Below are positions 23,801 to 36,157 of a DNA stretch of 64,000 nt, piece by piece. Origin of the DNA: Raphanus sativus (lineage: Eukaryota; Streptophyta; Magnoliopsida; Brassicales; Brassicaceae). Where the stretch lies: assembly GCF_000801105.2 (NCBI RefSeq), contig NC_079519.1:13390668-13454667 (forward strand), given 5' to 3'. Position 1 is the stretch's first letter. Every line of letters starts with the position of its first letter. A program made the translations under genes and the position numbers. Below the pieces are notes generated by a model. That model made no database searches, was not told the DNA's origin, and worked only from the letters and a program-made list of their open reading frames with translations.

Positions 23801-25405
23801 TAAATGAAAACATAAACATAAAATTAACTCTGGTTTCTAAATTTATATCTGAAATAATCAAACCGAACTAAGAACCAAACGGATACCTGAATATATAAAA
23901 TATTAGTTATATATACAGATAACACAACTAAATATATTTAGAATTTAAAAACTACTAAAATATCTTAAAATCTTTGAAAAAAACTAAATTATTATAATGT
24001 ATCTGAAAGTATCTAGATATTTTTATTTGAAATTTCCGAAGTAACCCAAAATATCCAAATAATTGATCTGTATCATTATAATTATTCTACATTTTATCTA
24101 AAATACCTGATATTTAACCTTAATTACATAAACTATCCAAAATAGCTGAATCAAGACCAAATGAGAATATAAATTTTCATTTATGTTTTCCGGTTCCTAG
24201 TTTTACTATCTGAATTGAAACGAATCTGAAACTACAAAATCAAAACATAAACCAAAGTAAATGGATCTTCTCTAGCCTCTACCCGAACTATCCGTTATTC
24301 GAAATGTCCAGACTTATTTGTTCCAACGTTCTTAAAAAAAATACAACTTGCTTAGTCTCTTGTTGCCAATGATAGTTAGAGAATTCTTTCATGTACTTGT
24401 CCATTACATTCTCTTAATATTGTCAATAGCTAGTGCCAAAGCTTTAGTAGGAATAACATGCTCTCCTTGTATTCGTACATTACATTCTCACCATATTAAA
24501 TAAAATTGTTGCTTAAAGTGTGTATTTTACTAGAAAAATTGAAAGGGTATGGGATCAGTAGTCGAGTCTTGGGAAATATTCACTATATGGTCTCAAATCA
24601 CTGTGTGCTTATCCTTCTTCAGATTTTCATTGAATAACAATTTCTTGTCTCAACAATTAATTATCGTGACATAACAAGCATAAAGGTGAGATATAGCAAT
24701 TCCAACTAACAATTGCGATTCAATCAAAACAAAAAATATAACCATTATGTCCTATTTTGCTAGACGATTGTGCATTATGAACCATTAACACGCAAAAGGC
24801 ATAAAGAGCAAGTATTTGGTAAAGTTCAAAATCCTACCGACAAACACAACAAACTGAGCAAATTTCTACATTTTTCGCCACAAATGCAAGTGTAATAATT
24901 GCCAAAAATATCAACTTAACAAGGTGATGTTGTTTCTACTATGAAATTATTGGATAATATATGTTTTTGTTTTATATTATTGTATAATTTACAATAAGTA
25001 TTGTAAATTATTGTATAATCTTTGTTTTTGTTTGTTTAATCTATGTAATTATCGTCTGGAACATTGATCTTACTTGCCATATCAGCAATGGACTCTTAAC
25101 ACCTTGACCATCAATGGTTTTGAAATAAAATTTATTCAACGATTCACTATTGATGGTTACCAAAAAACTTTGCACATGTGACAAAATTTATTAAAGGATA
25201 AAACTTGTATATGAAAACGCTGATAAAGATTCAGATGAAGAAAACAAAATTTTGATAGAATTTTCTTTATTGAAATATTAAACTGATTATCAACAAAAAA
25301 ATTATTAGAGCAACCTTAACGGACAAAAGTCCATTTAAAGTAACTGAATCTATATTTATTATTATTTTATTCTATTTTATTAACTAATTAAGTTCTAATC
25401 TTTTT
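23801..25405. other. AT-rich stretch without recognisable gene
   Basis: I see no open frame with a domain here. The part at about 23790-24290 has recurrent accaaacggatacctgaatat- and ccaaaatatccaaataat-like phrases that look like a degenerate dispersed repeat. The rest is plain AT-rich DNA. Confidence 0.4.
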
Positions 25406-25860
25406 TTGAAGTGGACAACTCTCAACATGAAGTGGCTCGGGCCCGGATCTTTTGCTCGGCTCTACCAAGAAATGTGATAGTCCAGTTCAAAGGCGGATCC
25501 CTCGGCCCGACTATTGGCCTAATGGCAATGGGTCCATTAGGTCAGACCGACATCAAGAAGACCCGTGCTACGCCTATTTAAGGAAAGGAGAGAAGGAAGA
25601 GAAGGCATCTGAACGCATACATACTCAGTTGGCGGCTAGAAATAGGGGTTTACTCTCTTGTATTCTTGCCGACTTGTACTTTCCCGACCAATGCTCCTCG
25701 AGCACCGACTAACTTTCTGATCAAAATTTCCTTATTTGTAATCAAATCGTTTACCGATCTAATAAAACACTTTTGAATAAACCCACCGACAAGTTCCGTC
25801 TCCTTTTACTCGTTTAGACCAAACTCGTTTCAAACAAAAACCAAAAACCATATCTTGAAA
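25406..25860 (+). mobile_element. Gypsy-type LTR fragment
   Basis: A GC-richer island has an LTR-like layout: a promoter-like CGCCTATTTAAGGAAAGG at about 25572, a purine-rich leader, a polyadenylation-like aataaaacacttttg at about 25760, and a tail aagttccgtctccttttact. No coding domain is present, and the 85-codon open frame at 25452-25712 looks like chance. Ends and any target duplication are not clear. Confidence 0.5.
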
Positions 25861-27348
25861 TCAAGACGAGCATGGACAATCGACGGCAAAACAATGACGA
25901 AGAACACAATATCAAAGCCAACTAACTCTGATCTAATCCAATGAGGTGCAGTCTCTAACATCAGCCGAAATCTAAGAAAGAAGAGAAGTTGCCAATATTA
26001 ACCAGAACATCTTACAATTCCGTGAGAAACAACCGCACAACTGGAAACTCATAAACCTAATTTACAACAAATACCATATAATCTCACAAGAGAAGAAGGT
26101 GAAGTAGAACAAGAGCATGGAGGTGTGTCTTTTTTCGGATGGGGAGAAGCACCGCATACCGGAAAAGTAAACGAAATACATAGATGGTGACGGCTCAAAA
26201 TCAAAATATGGAGAGAAGTAAGAAAAAAACATCTTTAAAATAATGTTCAGAAATAAAAAAAACAATTTTGATGTTGAAACTATATATCTTAGAATCAACT
26301 AATGCATAAAGGCAAAATTATTGAAATTAAATATATTTTATATCAAGGTTCACTTCACCACTAACAATTGCTACTACACACAACAACACATTATTAAAAA
26401 ACACATAATATATTAACCAATCACATGCTATATATAGCATAATAAAAATACCAAATAGTGCTATTAACAAATAAAGATAATCACATAATTACATCATCCA
26501 AAAAATTATATTTAGCAACAATAAAACAATATTCAACGCAAAGGCGGATAAATCCCTAATATATATATTACAATATATTAGGTTGAAACCATAGAGAAAA
26601 ATGTTAATAATCTATCCTTGTCTATAACATAACAATGCACTCAACCATTACATTTATTTAATGCAAATCATTACTCTAAATTAATGCAGGCTTTGTTCTT
26701 CACTTTCTACTCTATTCATGTTTTGTATTGTGGAAACTCATGAATAAGATAACAAAACAAAGTTTAAACCTTAATTTTTCCTAGTATAGTGATAGATCCA
26801 TGTCCCATCGTCATCATGTTTGGTGGATAATAATCAGTAGCATTAGCTTTTTACCATTTCGAGTGAAGTAAAGAAGGTGTTAAGTGGACATGAGGTTATG
26901 GGTAAAAAAACTTGGGAAAGGCAAAAAGCAAAAAGCCCCACCCTTTAAGCACTCTCTTTTAAATGGTAATTCGTGCCTGTCAAAGCCTACACTCTGTCAG
27001 AAACACAACCCCAAAGCCACTTAACTTCATATCTTTCTCTCCTTTTTTATTTCTTTAATTTAAAGCAAAAGCTAGAAATGAGAGAGAAAGTTTGAGATTC
27101 TACAGACCCGAAGAAACCCCTTAAAAAAGAGGAAATAGCATCTAACAGAAAAAAAACATTAGTAGTTTTTGTTTGTTTGCTCTCTGTTTTCCTCTGTCTG
27201 GACATTGGGATTAAATCAACTTATCATTCTCATTCTTCCTTCTTCTTCTACTACTTCTTTGTTCTTGTGCTAAAACAAAACAAGAAAGCACAAGGAGACA
27301 AATAGAACTATCCATTTCATTACAAAACAGTCCGTACATTCTCTAGTT
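25861..27348 (+). promoter_or_regulatory. Upstream region and 5' leader of neprosin-family gene
   Basis: AT-rich DNA without other genes precedes the start codon at 27349. The last roughly 250 bases have pyrimidine-rich tracts (cttccttcttcttctactac at about 27237) typical of plant 5' leaders. I could not place a convincing TATA box or transcription start. Confidence 0.35.
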
Positions 27349-30300
27349 ATGGCTTCTTCTTCTTCATTTTCTTCTTCAACTGTCACATCCAAATTTATTG
27401 GGTTTCTTCTTATTCTCTCTCTTCAACTAGACTTTTTACTTGGGTCGGATCTTCATCACAAAAACCAAACTTCCTTCAGACCCAACACGGACGTTCAGAA
27501 ACTTAGAAGAATAGAAAAATATCTCAAGAGAATCAACAAGCCTTCCATCAAAACAATACACGTAACCAAACATACCTTTATTATGGAATCCTCTGTTTCT
27601 TTTTAGTTTTTAATGAGAACTTGTTTTTGTTATTATGAAACTCTAGAGCCCAGATGGAGATGTAATAGAATGTGTACCGTCTCATCTGCAACCAGCATTT
27701 GATCATCCCCAACTACGAGGGCAGAAACCACTGGTAATAAATTTTCTCTTTCACTTGTTTTATAATTTTAGGAAAGATTGAAGTAATTATATTAACCGAA
27801 GAGCGTGTGGTGTAGTGGTATGTTTGAGTGAATAGAGGTCTAGAGGATTCACATGTAGGTCAAAGCCAGAAGTTCCAACGATATATGAAAATCGATATCC
27901 TCTTGGCAGCCACAGCCACTCTGGGCCCTTCGGCGATTAGTCTTAGTCTCTACAAAACCTATCTGGTTATTGAAAGAAAAATGATTCTATATATGGAAAC
28001 TTACAGGATTTGCCAGAGATGCCAAGTAGAGCAAATGAAACAACAAATGAAGAAAGTTTTAATCAGCTATGGAGTCAGTCGGGTGAAAGTTGTCCAATTG
28101 GGTCAATACCGATGAGAAGGACAGCGAAGACTGATGTTTTAAGGGCAAGATCAGTTAGACGGTTTGGTCGCAGACTGAGAAAACCAATCAGACGAGACTC
28201 CTCCGGAGGCGGTCACGAGGTAACTTCTTCCACACCTCTCTTACGCATCCATCATACGGGAGAATAGTATTGTATTCTAATGCTTTTTACACTTTAACTT
28301 TTGTTGGTTCAATAAAGCATTATATTCTCCAACAAGAGATAAAGGCATTCTAAAAATGATTCATTCAGAAAAGAAAAGGGTCTTTGAATGTTCAAACTGT
28401 GTTCTTGATATTGAAAATATACTATAAGCCTAAAATTAATTTTAAATTGTAAGAATTAAAGGTTTTGCATTAATAATTTAGTTTACATGCAGCACGCGGT
28501 CGTATTTGTTAATGGAGAACAATATTATGGAGCAAAAGCAAGCATAAACGTGTGGGCGCCACGTGTCACTGATGCTTATGAGTTTAGTTTATCTCAGATT
28601 TGGCTAATCTCTGGCTCATTTGGCCATGACTTAAATACCATTGAAGCTGGTTGGCAGGTACCCTTCGTTTTACTTTTACTATATAAGCATTATTTCTGAT
28701 TGGTTATTTAAAGAAGAAAAATTTGTTGATTTAGTAACCACTAATTAGCTGATTAATATTTCGTCACTAAAAGTGTTTTTCGGCAAAAAGGGTCGTTGAG
28801 TGATAAGAATCAACCTACCTATAAGTATACTGTTTAGATCGCTTATTTACATGTTGACAAAAAAAAAAAAAAAAAAAGATCGCTTATTTATATTTTTTTT
28901 GTTTTCAAAAGTTTATATATTAAGTGCATACTTTTCATATAAACTCAAAACTATCATCATATTATACACAGTTTAATATTATAAATACGGACGGGATTTA
29001 ATAGTGCTATTTCTGCGTTTCATATCTATGCTATAAGTTCAAAAGCGTAAAAAAAAGAACTCTCAAAGGAATCAATTTTTATTAATTTTTATAAAATTAT
29101 TTTCGATATATTTTTCTTTAAAATAAAAAATTTAAAATAGGTGTGTAATTTCTTTTATATATGTATTAAATGTTATTATCTACTTCTTACTTTAATACAG
29201 AGAAATGTTTTTTACCTTCAAATATAGAAGAAAAGGTAACAATTTCTATTTTATAAAAATAAATATAATTAGATAATAATAGATTTTTTTCTCTCTGTTG
29301 CTATGAAAACAAATATAGAGATATGTTAGAAACGTTTTGGGGGGAACCACCCCACTCTCTAGTATATATTAGTAAGTTGGAAAAGAATGAGGTTACAGAG
29401 TGTGTTCAATTAATAATTAGGTTGGCGATTAGTGATTACTAATTTACATAACGTTTGAAATCTCTTTCAGGTTAGTCCTGAGCTATACGGAGATAACTAT
29501 CCAAGATTCTTCACATATTGGACGGTAAAGACGAGTTCTCTTTTTTTCCCCTCTGTTTTTTATATATGTGTTATTATTGTGGAAACGAAATTGTATTTAA
29601 TATTTTGAAAAAGCAGACAGATGCATACCAAGCAACTGGATGCTACAATTTACTCTGCTCAGGGTTCGTACAAACCAACAATAAAATTGCAATTGGTGCA
29701 GCGATTTCCCCAAGGTCCTCTTACAATGGAAGACAGTTTGATCTCGGCTTAATGATTTGGAAGGTCAGTCTTCTTTTCTTCCCTTTATTTCCCCACTTCT
29801 AAACATATTTTATCAATTTAATTCGTTGATAAAGACAAAAAAATTCCTGAAAACTTACAATATTTGACAATATACTTAATTCCTAAAAACTTAGGATTTG
29901 TCCTTATACATAGTTATTGGTCAACCCAAATAGAATATTGATCTACTTAATTTTCTTTTTCATATCAGTTTTTGATGAAAATTATGGTAGAATCAAGTCA
30001 TAGTAGTACGTGCATGTGATGTTTTGAATTTACCAATAACCTTCGATCAACATTTACATGAATCGGAGTGTGTAGTTTAGCGCATTAACAGGTGTCCTGT
30101 TCTTCTTTTCTTCCTAGATTTTATCAAGAAGTAGAAGTTGACGACCCGCTATTACAATTTTAAATCTTTTCCTTAATTAATACTTCGTTTGTGTTTGCTT
30201 CACAAACTTAGGCCATTCACTTGGCAAAAAAATAAAAATAAAAACTTAGGCCATTATGATAAGTAAATAAAAAAAATGAAGCACTAAGACCGACACACAT

Positions 30301-33034
30301 TAAGTCAATAGCGCATAATACGCTACGCATATGTTTGCTAAAAATCTTAGTTTTAGCCGACACATTAAAAAGATAAGCTTACCACACAACTATTAATTTG
30401 ACCTCCTCCAACCATTTTCTCATTGTCTTTTTAAATATGTTTTCATCTACTTTTCTTTATCTCATTACATAAATCTACTTTTTAACACATGACATATATA
30501 AAATATACAATGAATAGTATAGTACTGTTTAAGCCCCTCCAACAATTCTTTCATTGTGTTTTGAAAAAATATGATTTCATGTACTTTTCTACTTTTTAAG
30601 ACGTGACATAAATATAATATATACATATGAACAGTACTATACTAATTATGCCCTAGGGGTCAGCGAATGGTCGCATATATTTTATATGTTTGTACGAATG
30701 ATGCATTAATTTCTTTAAGAGATTCGCAAGATGTATTTTCTAACCTTCAATCACTAAGTTATATTTTCCGTGCTTTGATCTCATCAGAATTTATGATATT
30801 GCAAATTATTTTTCGATACGTTATATAATATTTCACTAATCAAACTCAAGATCATAATCTATGTTAGAGCTCACATCAACACTCATTTGGGTACGTCTGT
30901 TTATAGCGCTCTGACCGTCTATCGATAATAGGTTTTTTACGTCTATTCACACGATCCATGGATCTCATTATGTACTATGGACTGTATTTTAAATTTTTGG
31001 AATCTTAAAAGATTTGTTTAACTAATTCTGCAATTACCATATTAAGTTTTTCGTGTTTTGAATTCACTTTTATGATGTTGTGAATTTTTTTTTTGAATTG
31101 AAGATGTGAATTACTTCCCAATAAATTATTCATTTTTCCTGTATTTTAACTCAATCACGCTTAACTTTGAAGTTTCTTTTAGATACGTGACCAAAAAGAA
31201 AAAAACACTTTAATATAGATAACTAAAGCAAATCTTTTAAATATTTCGATAAGATGTTACACAATATTTATACCAATCTTTCATGGTAATTATTTGAGGC
31301 TATAATTTTTTTTATCGTACACATAACGTATAGAGAAACCAACAGAACATATTAACCTAAAAAAATATACAACTCATCATGCGTAAAGGAATTGTTGTTA
31401 ATTCAGTAAGCGGCCAACCGTTGGGATAGATCCACAGGTGTTATGCGGTTTCTCTCTCCGCTCTCAGCTACTAAATATATCCCACAATTTGATCCTTGTG
31501 AATTTTGTCTTTGCAAAAAAAAAAAAAACTCATCAAACAAATGAAAATCACCCCTTGAAATGCTTAACTTTTACAATACGGCGAGCCACATTAAAATTTG
31601 AATACAAGCAAATCTTTTGGGAAACGAATAAAGAAAGGAACCAACCTCGAATTTGTGCAAGAAAATCTAGTCGAAAATGAATTTAAACAGTTATTTATAG
31701 TATTCAAAATTGTAATAGATACTAGATTTTCAGTTTATGTCGGTTGATTAATACAATATAATATTTTCCAAAAAAGGAACCAAATTCAAATTTCATAAAG
31801 GGAGTAATAAAAAAAGATAACATCAGTTTGTTTGGAAAAACATTGTTGATTTATGCTTCATTCGTTTTTCTAATAGATGATCTCTTAAAAGTAGACACTT
31901 AAGATGATATTTAATTATATCCTTTTTTCTAAACAAAATCATCATTAACTATATACATACTTATAATCTGAGCAATAGAAGAGTAAACTACATTATATCA
32001 TTGGTCATATAAAATTAATTTTACATACATTTTACTTTGAAAATTAAAAATGTCATCTATTTTGGAACAAAAAAATTCTCTAAAACATCAAGTAATTAAT
32101 AAAGGTAAGGAGTAAAAATGCTCGATTTGGTAAGAGCCCTAAATTGAGGATATGAAATTGATGACATAAACTTCATCGCATCAAACAAAACCTATATGGA
32201 ATATTACGTTGATCTCCCTTAGTGTATACAAAAATATATTTTTAAGTTCACAAAATGTCACTTTAATATTTCAACCACAAGTCTAAAAATGATGGAAAAA
32301 TATTTATTTATTAATTACATTTATTCAATAAGCAGTGACTTGATTAAAAAATAGAATAGCTTTTTAATGTCAACCTAAAAAAAACAATACTGATTGTTTA
32401 GAGGCAAAAGTAGAAGCAATCACTAAGCAAAAACATGATGATAACATGCCAGATGTTGAGTTCACTAATTAAGAAACTACAGTATATATTCATAATTTCT
32501 TAAATATAATCGTAGCCAGCTTTTACCCCAAAAGCATTTTGGGTTTCGTAGTTTTTTTTGATATTATATTGTTCTCTCAATTATACTGTCCTTTTTTTTT
32601 TATTTCTTGGAGCTAAACGTGGTGTACCCAATTATGGTTAATTAAACATAACGTAGGATCCGAAACATGGGCATTGGTGGCTTGAATTAGGAAATGGACT
32701 TCTTGTGGGCTACTGGCCAGTCTTTTTATTCAGTCACTTGAGGAGTCATGCAAGTATGGTTCAATTTGGCGGCGAAGTTGTGAACAGCCGGTCAAACGGC
32801 GGCCACACGGGAACACAGATGGGAAGTGGCCATTTCGCAGATGAAGGCTTTGAGAAAGCTGCATACTTCAGGAACTTACAAGTTGTAGACTGGGACAACA
32901 ATCTCTTGCCTCTGAGCAATCTCCATGTTTTGGCTGATCACCCAGCTTGTTATAACATCAGACAAGGCAAAAACAATGTATGGGGGACTTACTTTTACTA
33001 CGGAGGACCTGGTCGAAACCCTCGATGTCCTTGA
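27349..33034 (+). CDS. Neprosin/DUF239 family protein, seven exons
   Basis: Exons at 27349-27561, 27647-27733, 28007-28219, 28493-28657, 29471-29524, 29617-29763 and 32657-33034 all have GT-AG borders and keep phase 0, giving 418 residues. Residues 1-32 form a hydrophobic signal-peptide-like start, pointing to the secretory route. Residues about 45-170 form the activation-peptide region (KLRRIEKYLKRINKPS...IKTIHSPDGDVIECV), and the rest is the neprosin domain, with INVWAPRV, EFSLSQIWLISGSFG, NTIEAGWQVSPELYGD, FFTYWT, GCYNLLCSGFVQTN, VQFGGEVVNSR, MGSGHFA and YYGGPGRNPRCP. The family contains prolyl endopeptidases using two glutamates, and those in NTIEAGWQ and FGGE are candidates by inference. 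Intron 6 is 2.9 kb and swollen by repeats. This is the only host gene I see with an intact frame. Confidence 0.93.
27800..27990 (+). mobile_element. Possible SINE remnant in intron 2
   Basis: The intron contains TGTGGTGTAGTGGTA, a good match to a polymerase III A box, followed about 30 bases later by a weak B-box-like ggtctagaggattc. No clear poly(A) tail or duplication is visible. It could be a decayed tRNA-derived SINE. Confidence 0.35.
28837..28890 (+). mobile_element. Very short retroposed tail with 13-bp target duplication (intron 4)
   Basis: The sequence GATCGCTTATTTA occurs at 28837-28849 and again at 28878-28890. Between the copies lie only CATGTTGAC and a run of about 19 A. This is the structure of a 5'-truncated LINE/SINE insertion reduced to its 3' tip. 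Confidence 0.65.
30204..30255 (+). mobile_element. Very short retroposed tail with 14-bp target duplication (intron 6)
   Basis: AAACTTAGGCCATT occurs at 30204-30217 and 30242-30255, separated by CACTTGGC and an A-rich tail with single T interruptions. It has the same design as the intron 4 insertion, with a related ...TTGRC plus A-tail tip. Confidence 0.65.
30400..30660. repeat. Imperfect direct dimer in intron 6
   Basis: Two roughly 125-base units (about 30404-30530 and 30533-30655) share CCTCCAACMATT, CATTGTSTTTT, TTTCATSTACTTTTC, ACATGACATA/ACGTGACATA and TGAACAGTAC/TGAATAGTAT. The unit type resembles a dispersed MITE-like repeat, duplicated here in tandem. Confidence 0.5.
31372..31537 (+). 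mobile_element. SINE-like insertion in intron 6
   Basis: AACTCATCA occurs just before (about 31372) and just after a roughly 150-base unit that ends in cttttgtctttgc-like sequence and a run of 13-14 A. The unit contains tcagtaagcgg (A-box-like) and gggatagatccacagg (B-box-like). This fits a diverged tRNA-derived SINE with a 9-bp target duplication. Confidence 0.5.
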
Positions 33035-33809
33035 CTAACCTCAAACGATGAAATGAAATATTTTGTGTGAATTAGTGCTATAATCCTGTTATTAAGATTT
33101 TTATTTTCTTTTAATTAGATTGTTTTTTTTTTCTTTTGTTCTCTTTCTTTTCCTGAGATTTGTTTTTTCAGAAACATTAACAGTAATATTGATGTGAAAA
33201 TATATATATTTTTCTGTTTGGAGAATTTTTTTCAACATCAGTTTTAAAAATTTTCTATCTGGAGATTTGTTTTTAAATGCCGAATATATTTATCTTTTGA
33301 AACTTTGTCCACAGGTAGGCATACCCTGATCCGTAATTCAATTTGTTTTAAAAGAACCATAATTCTAATATACTATATTTATTTAATATATTTATTTATT
33401 TATTTATTTTTCTTTCCTTAAACATCACAACTAGAATAGTTTGAGATTTGCTAACATCTCTCTAAAGAAAGCTCAGTTTATCTTCTTGACGGTGGCTGGC
33501 ACCGGAGCCGGACTTTTTCTTTTGGTTTGTCCGTTGTTTATGATGAAGCCAAGATCGATGAAGCTTGGTGGAACCAGATCTTTTTGAGAAGCTTGTTGGT
33601 TTTTCCCATGATGGCGGTTGCGAGAGTTGCATGCATCTCTTTGCTTCTGGATTTGGCTTCTCTCTCTGTTTCATGGTGTTATCCCATCTTTATCATTCTC
33701 TTGGTGTTTGATCCTTGTCCAGCTTTGTTCTAGCTTTGTTCATCTTTGATTGTCTCCAAAGTTGCATGCTTGTCTCTCCTTGGTGATCTCTTTGGTTCCC
33801 CTCCGATTC
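33035..33809. other. 3' flank of neprosin gene, no further gene
   Basis: It contains the probable 3' untranslated region, an ATTT microsatellite at about 33376-33412, and a stretch at 33460-33809 that continues after the CACTA insertion at 40937. Open frames here have no recognisable domain. Confidence 0.45.
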
Positions 33810-33812
33810 GTT
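33810..33812. repeat. CACTA target-site duplication GTT, left copy
   Basis: GTT directly before CACTACAAGAAAACACG is repeated as GTT directly after the inverse terminus at 40934-40936. Three bases is the duplication length expected for CACTA elements. Confidence 0.85.
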
Positions 33813-33829
33813 CACTACAAGAAAACACG

Positions 33830-34150
33830 GGCTTAGCGACGAAACTTAGCGACGAAATAATTTTCTCGTAAAATTACGAGGCCTTTACGAGAAAGTTACG
33901 TGAAAAGACAATAAACACGTTATTTCGTCGTTAATTAACGACGAAAGGGTTTCGTCGTAAACCAAACGTAAAGGAACGTCGTTTTACGAGGAAACTGCAT
34001 TTCGTCGTAATGAACACGTAATACTTAACGTGTAATTAACGAGGAAAATATTTACGTGGTTTTTGCGAGTTCAACCTAATTTTAGGTGACACACGTTTTT
34101 TATCTTGTCTAACTACCCATATTTCGTCGTTAATTCGTAGTAAAATTTCA
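33830..34150. repeat. CACTA left subterminal repeats
   Basis: There are many short copies of ACGACGAAA, TTTCGTCGTAA and ACGTAA/TTACGT motifs in both orientations. They mirror those at 40480-40915. Confidence 0.8.
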
Positions 34151-34248
34151 CCTACCAATTTCGAATTTTCCTATAAATATGTCATTTGAGGAACATTTGA
34201 AACACACCACATGCAAAAGAAAAAAAATCTAAAAACGTGAAAAAAAAA

Positions 34249-36150
34249 ATGTCTGGTGATGGAAATTAGTTAGAGTTGCGGAGATGGATGTACACGCATA
34301 GAGATGCTAACGGGAGAGTGACGAAAGAGTATCTGAAAGGATTAGAGACATTTATGCATCAAGCAGATTCTACACCGCTCGCTCAGGAAAGCGGTAAGAT
34401 GTTTTGTCCTTGTCGGAAATGCAACAATTCAAAACTGGCAACTCGTGAAAATGTTTGGAAGCATTTAATAAATAAAGGTTTCATGCCAAATTACTATATC
34501 TGATTTCAACATGGAGAAGGTTATAATTATGAGAATGAAGCTAGTAGTAGTAATATCAATTTTCAGAATGAACCGGTTGATCATTTGCATAATCAACATA
34601 GATACCATCAGGAGGAGCAGATGGTAGATAATTATGATAGGGTTCATGATATGGTAGCTGATGCATTTGTTGCTCATGATGATGATGAAGTTGAAGAACC
34701 TAACATAGATGCAAAATAGTTTTATGAAATGTTAGATGCTGCGAATCAGCCACTTTACAGTGGTTGTAGAGAAGGTCTCTCTAAATTGTCGTTGGCTGCT
34801 AGAATGATGAGTATTAAAACTGATCATAATCTACCTGAAAGTTGCATGAATGCATGGACAGACTTGTTTAAAGAGTATTTGCCGGAAGACAATGTCTCTG
34901 CTGATTCTTATTATGAGATTTAGAAACTAGTTTATAGTCTTGGGTTGCCTTCTGAGATGATAGACGTTTGCATTGACAACTGCATGCTCTACTAGGGAGA
35001 TGATGAGAAGTTAGAAGAGTGTCGATTCTGCAAGAAGCCATGATTCAAACCGCAAGGACGAGGACGTAATAGGGTACCGTACCAAAGGATGTGGTACCTA
35101 CCAATTACCGACAGATTGAAAAGATTGTACTAATCTGAGGAGACTGCTGGAAAAATGAGATGGCATGCCGAGCATACTCAGACGGATGGTGAGATGGCTC
35201 ATCCATCAGATGCAAGAGCTTGGAAATATTTTAACAAAATATATCCGCAATTCGCTAGCAATAGCCGAAATGTGTATATGGGATTATGCACGGACGGATT
35301 TAGTCCCTTCGGTATGTCAGGGAGACAATATTCATTGTGGCCAGTCTTTATGACGCCATACAACCTGCCTCCAGATATGTCATTGCAACGGGAGTTTCTG
35401 TTCTTGACCATATTAATACCTGGTCCGAACCATCCAAAAAGGTCTCTGGATGTCTTTCTACAGCCACTGATAAAAGAGTCGAAAGATTTGTGGTTAACAG
35501 GGGTGAGGACGTACGACTGCTCAACGAAGACGAATTTTACGATGCGAGCGATGCTTTTGTGGACCATAAGTGACTTTCCTGCTTATGGGATGTTGTCTGG
35601 GTGGACTACACATGGGAGATTATCTTGTCCATATTGTAATGGAACGACAGATGCATTTCAGCTGAAGAACGGTAGGAAGACAAGTTAGTTCGATTGTCAC
35701 CGGCGATTTCTTCCCATTAATCATCCTTATCGAAGAAACAGGAAATTGTTTAGGCAGAAAAGGGTTGTGAGAGACACTCCTCCTCCGTATTTAACTGGAG
35801 AACAAATTGAACAGCAAATCGATTACTACGGAGCTCAAGAAACAGTTCGTTGTGGTGGTAATTGGCATGTTCCCGGTAATATGCCTGATTATTATGGAGT
35901 TCAACACAACTGGCACAAGAAGAGTATATTTTGGGAGTTGCCGTATTGGAAGGATATTCTTTTGCGCCACAACCTAGATGTGATGCATATTGAGAAGAAT
36001 TTTTTTGAGAACATCATAAATACAATATTGAATGTTCCAGGGAAGACAAAAGACAATCAAAAATCGAGGTTGGACTTGCCTGATATTTGCTCAAGACCCG
36101 AGTTACATATAAAAAGTAACGAAAGACGTTTGTTTCAATGTTCTCTTTAA
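34249..36150 (+). pseudogene. tnp2-type CACTA transposase, eight premature stops
   Basis: A single reading frame runs from ATG 34249 to 36150 without any frameshift but with in-frame stops at 34267, 34501, 34717, 34921, 34993, 35041, 35131 and 35686. Domains in order: a transposase-associated N-terminal domain (RRWMYTHRDANGRVTKEYLKGLETFM, then CPCRKCNN) and a tnp2 catalytic region (MRWHAEHTQTDGEMAHPSDA, GLCTDGFSPFGMSGRQYSLW, ILIPGPNHPKRSLDVFLQPL, LSGWTTHGRLSCPYC, HNLDVMHIEKNFFENIINT). The usual following DUF4218 domain is missing. In the family this protein cuts and joins the element ends in the nucleus. Every stop can be reached by a C-to-T change on one strand from a Gln, Arg or Trp codon. 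Confidence 0.88.
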
Positions 36151-36157
36151 TTTAATT

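Noticed and set aside
25452..25712. 85-codon open frame as a small gene
   Set aside because: It spans an LTR-like fragment with promoter-like and polyadenylation-like signals, and nothing supports translation.
27805..27850. A tRNA gene in intron 2 of the neprosin gene
   Set aside because: Only an A-box-like string is convincing. No cloverleaf, anticodon stem or proper B box can be drawn, so I list it only as a possible SINE remnant.
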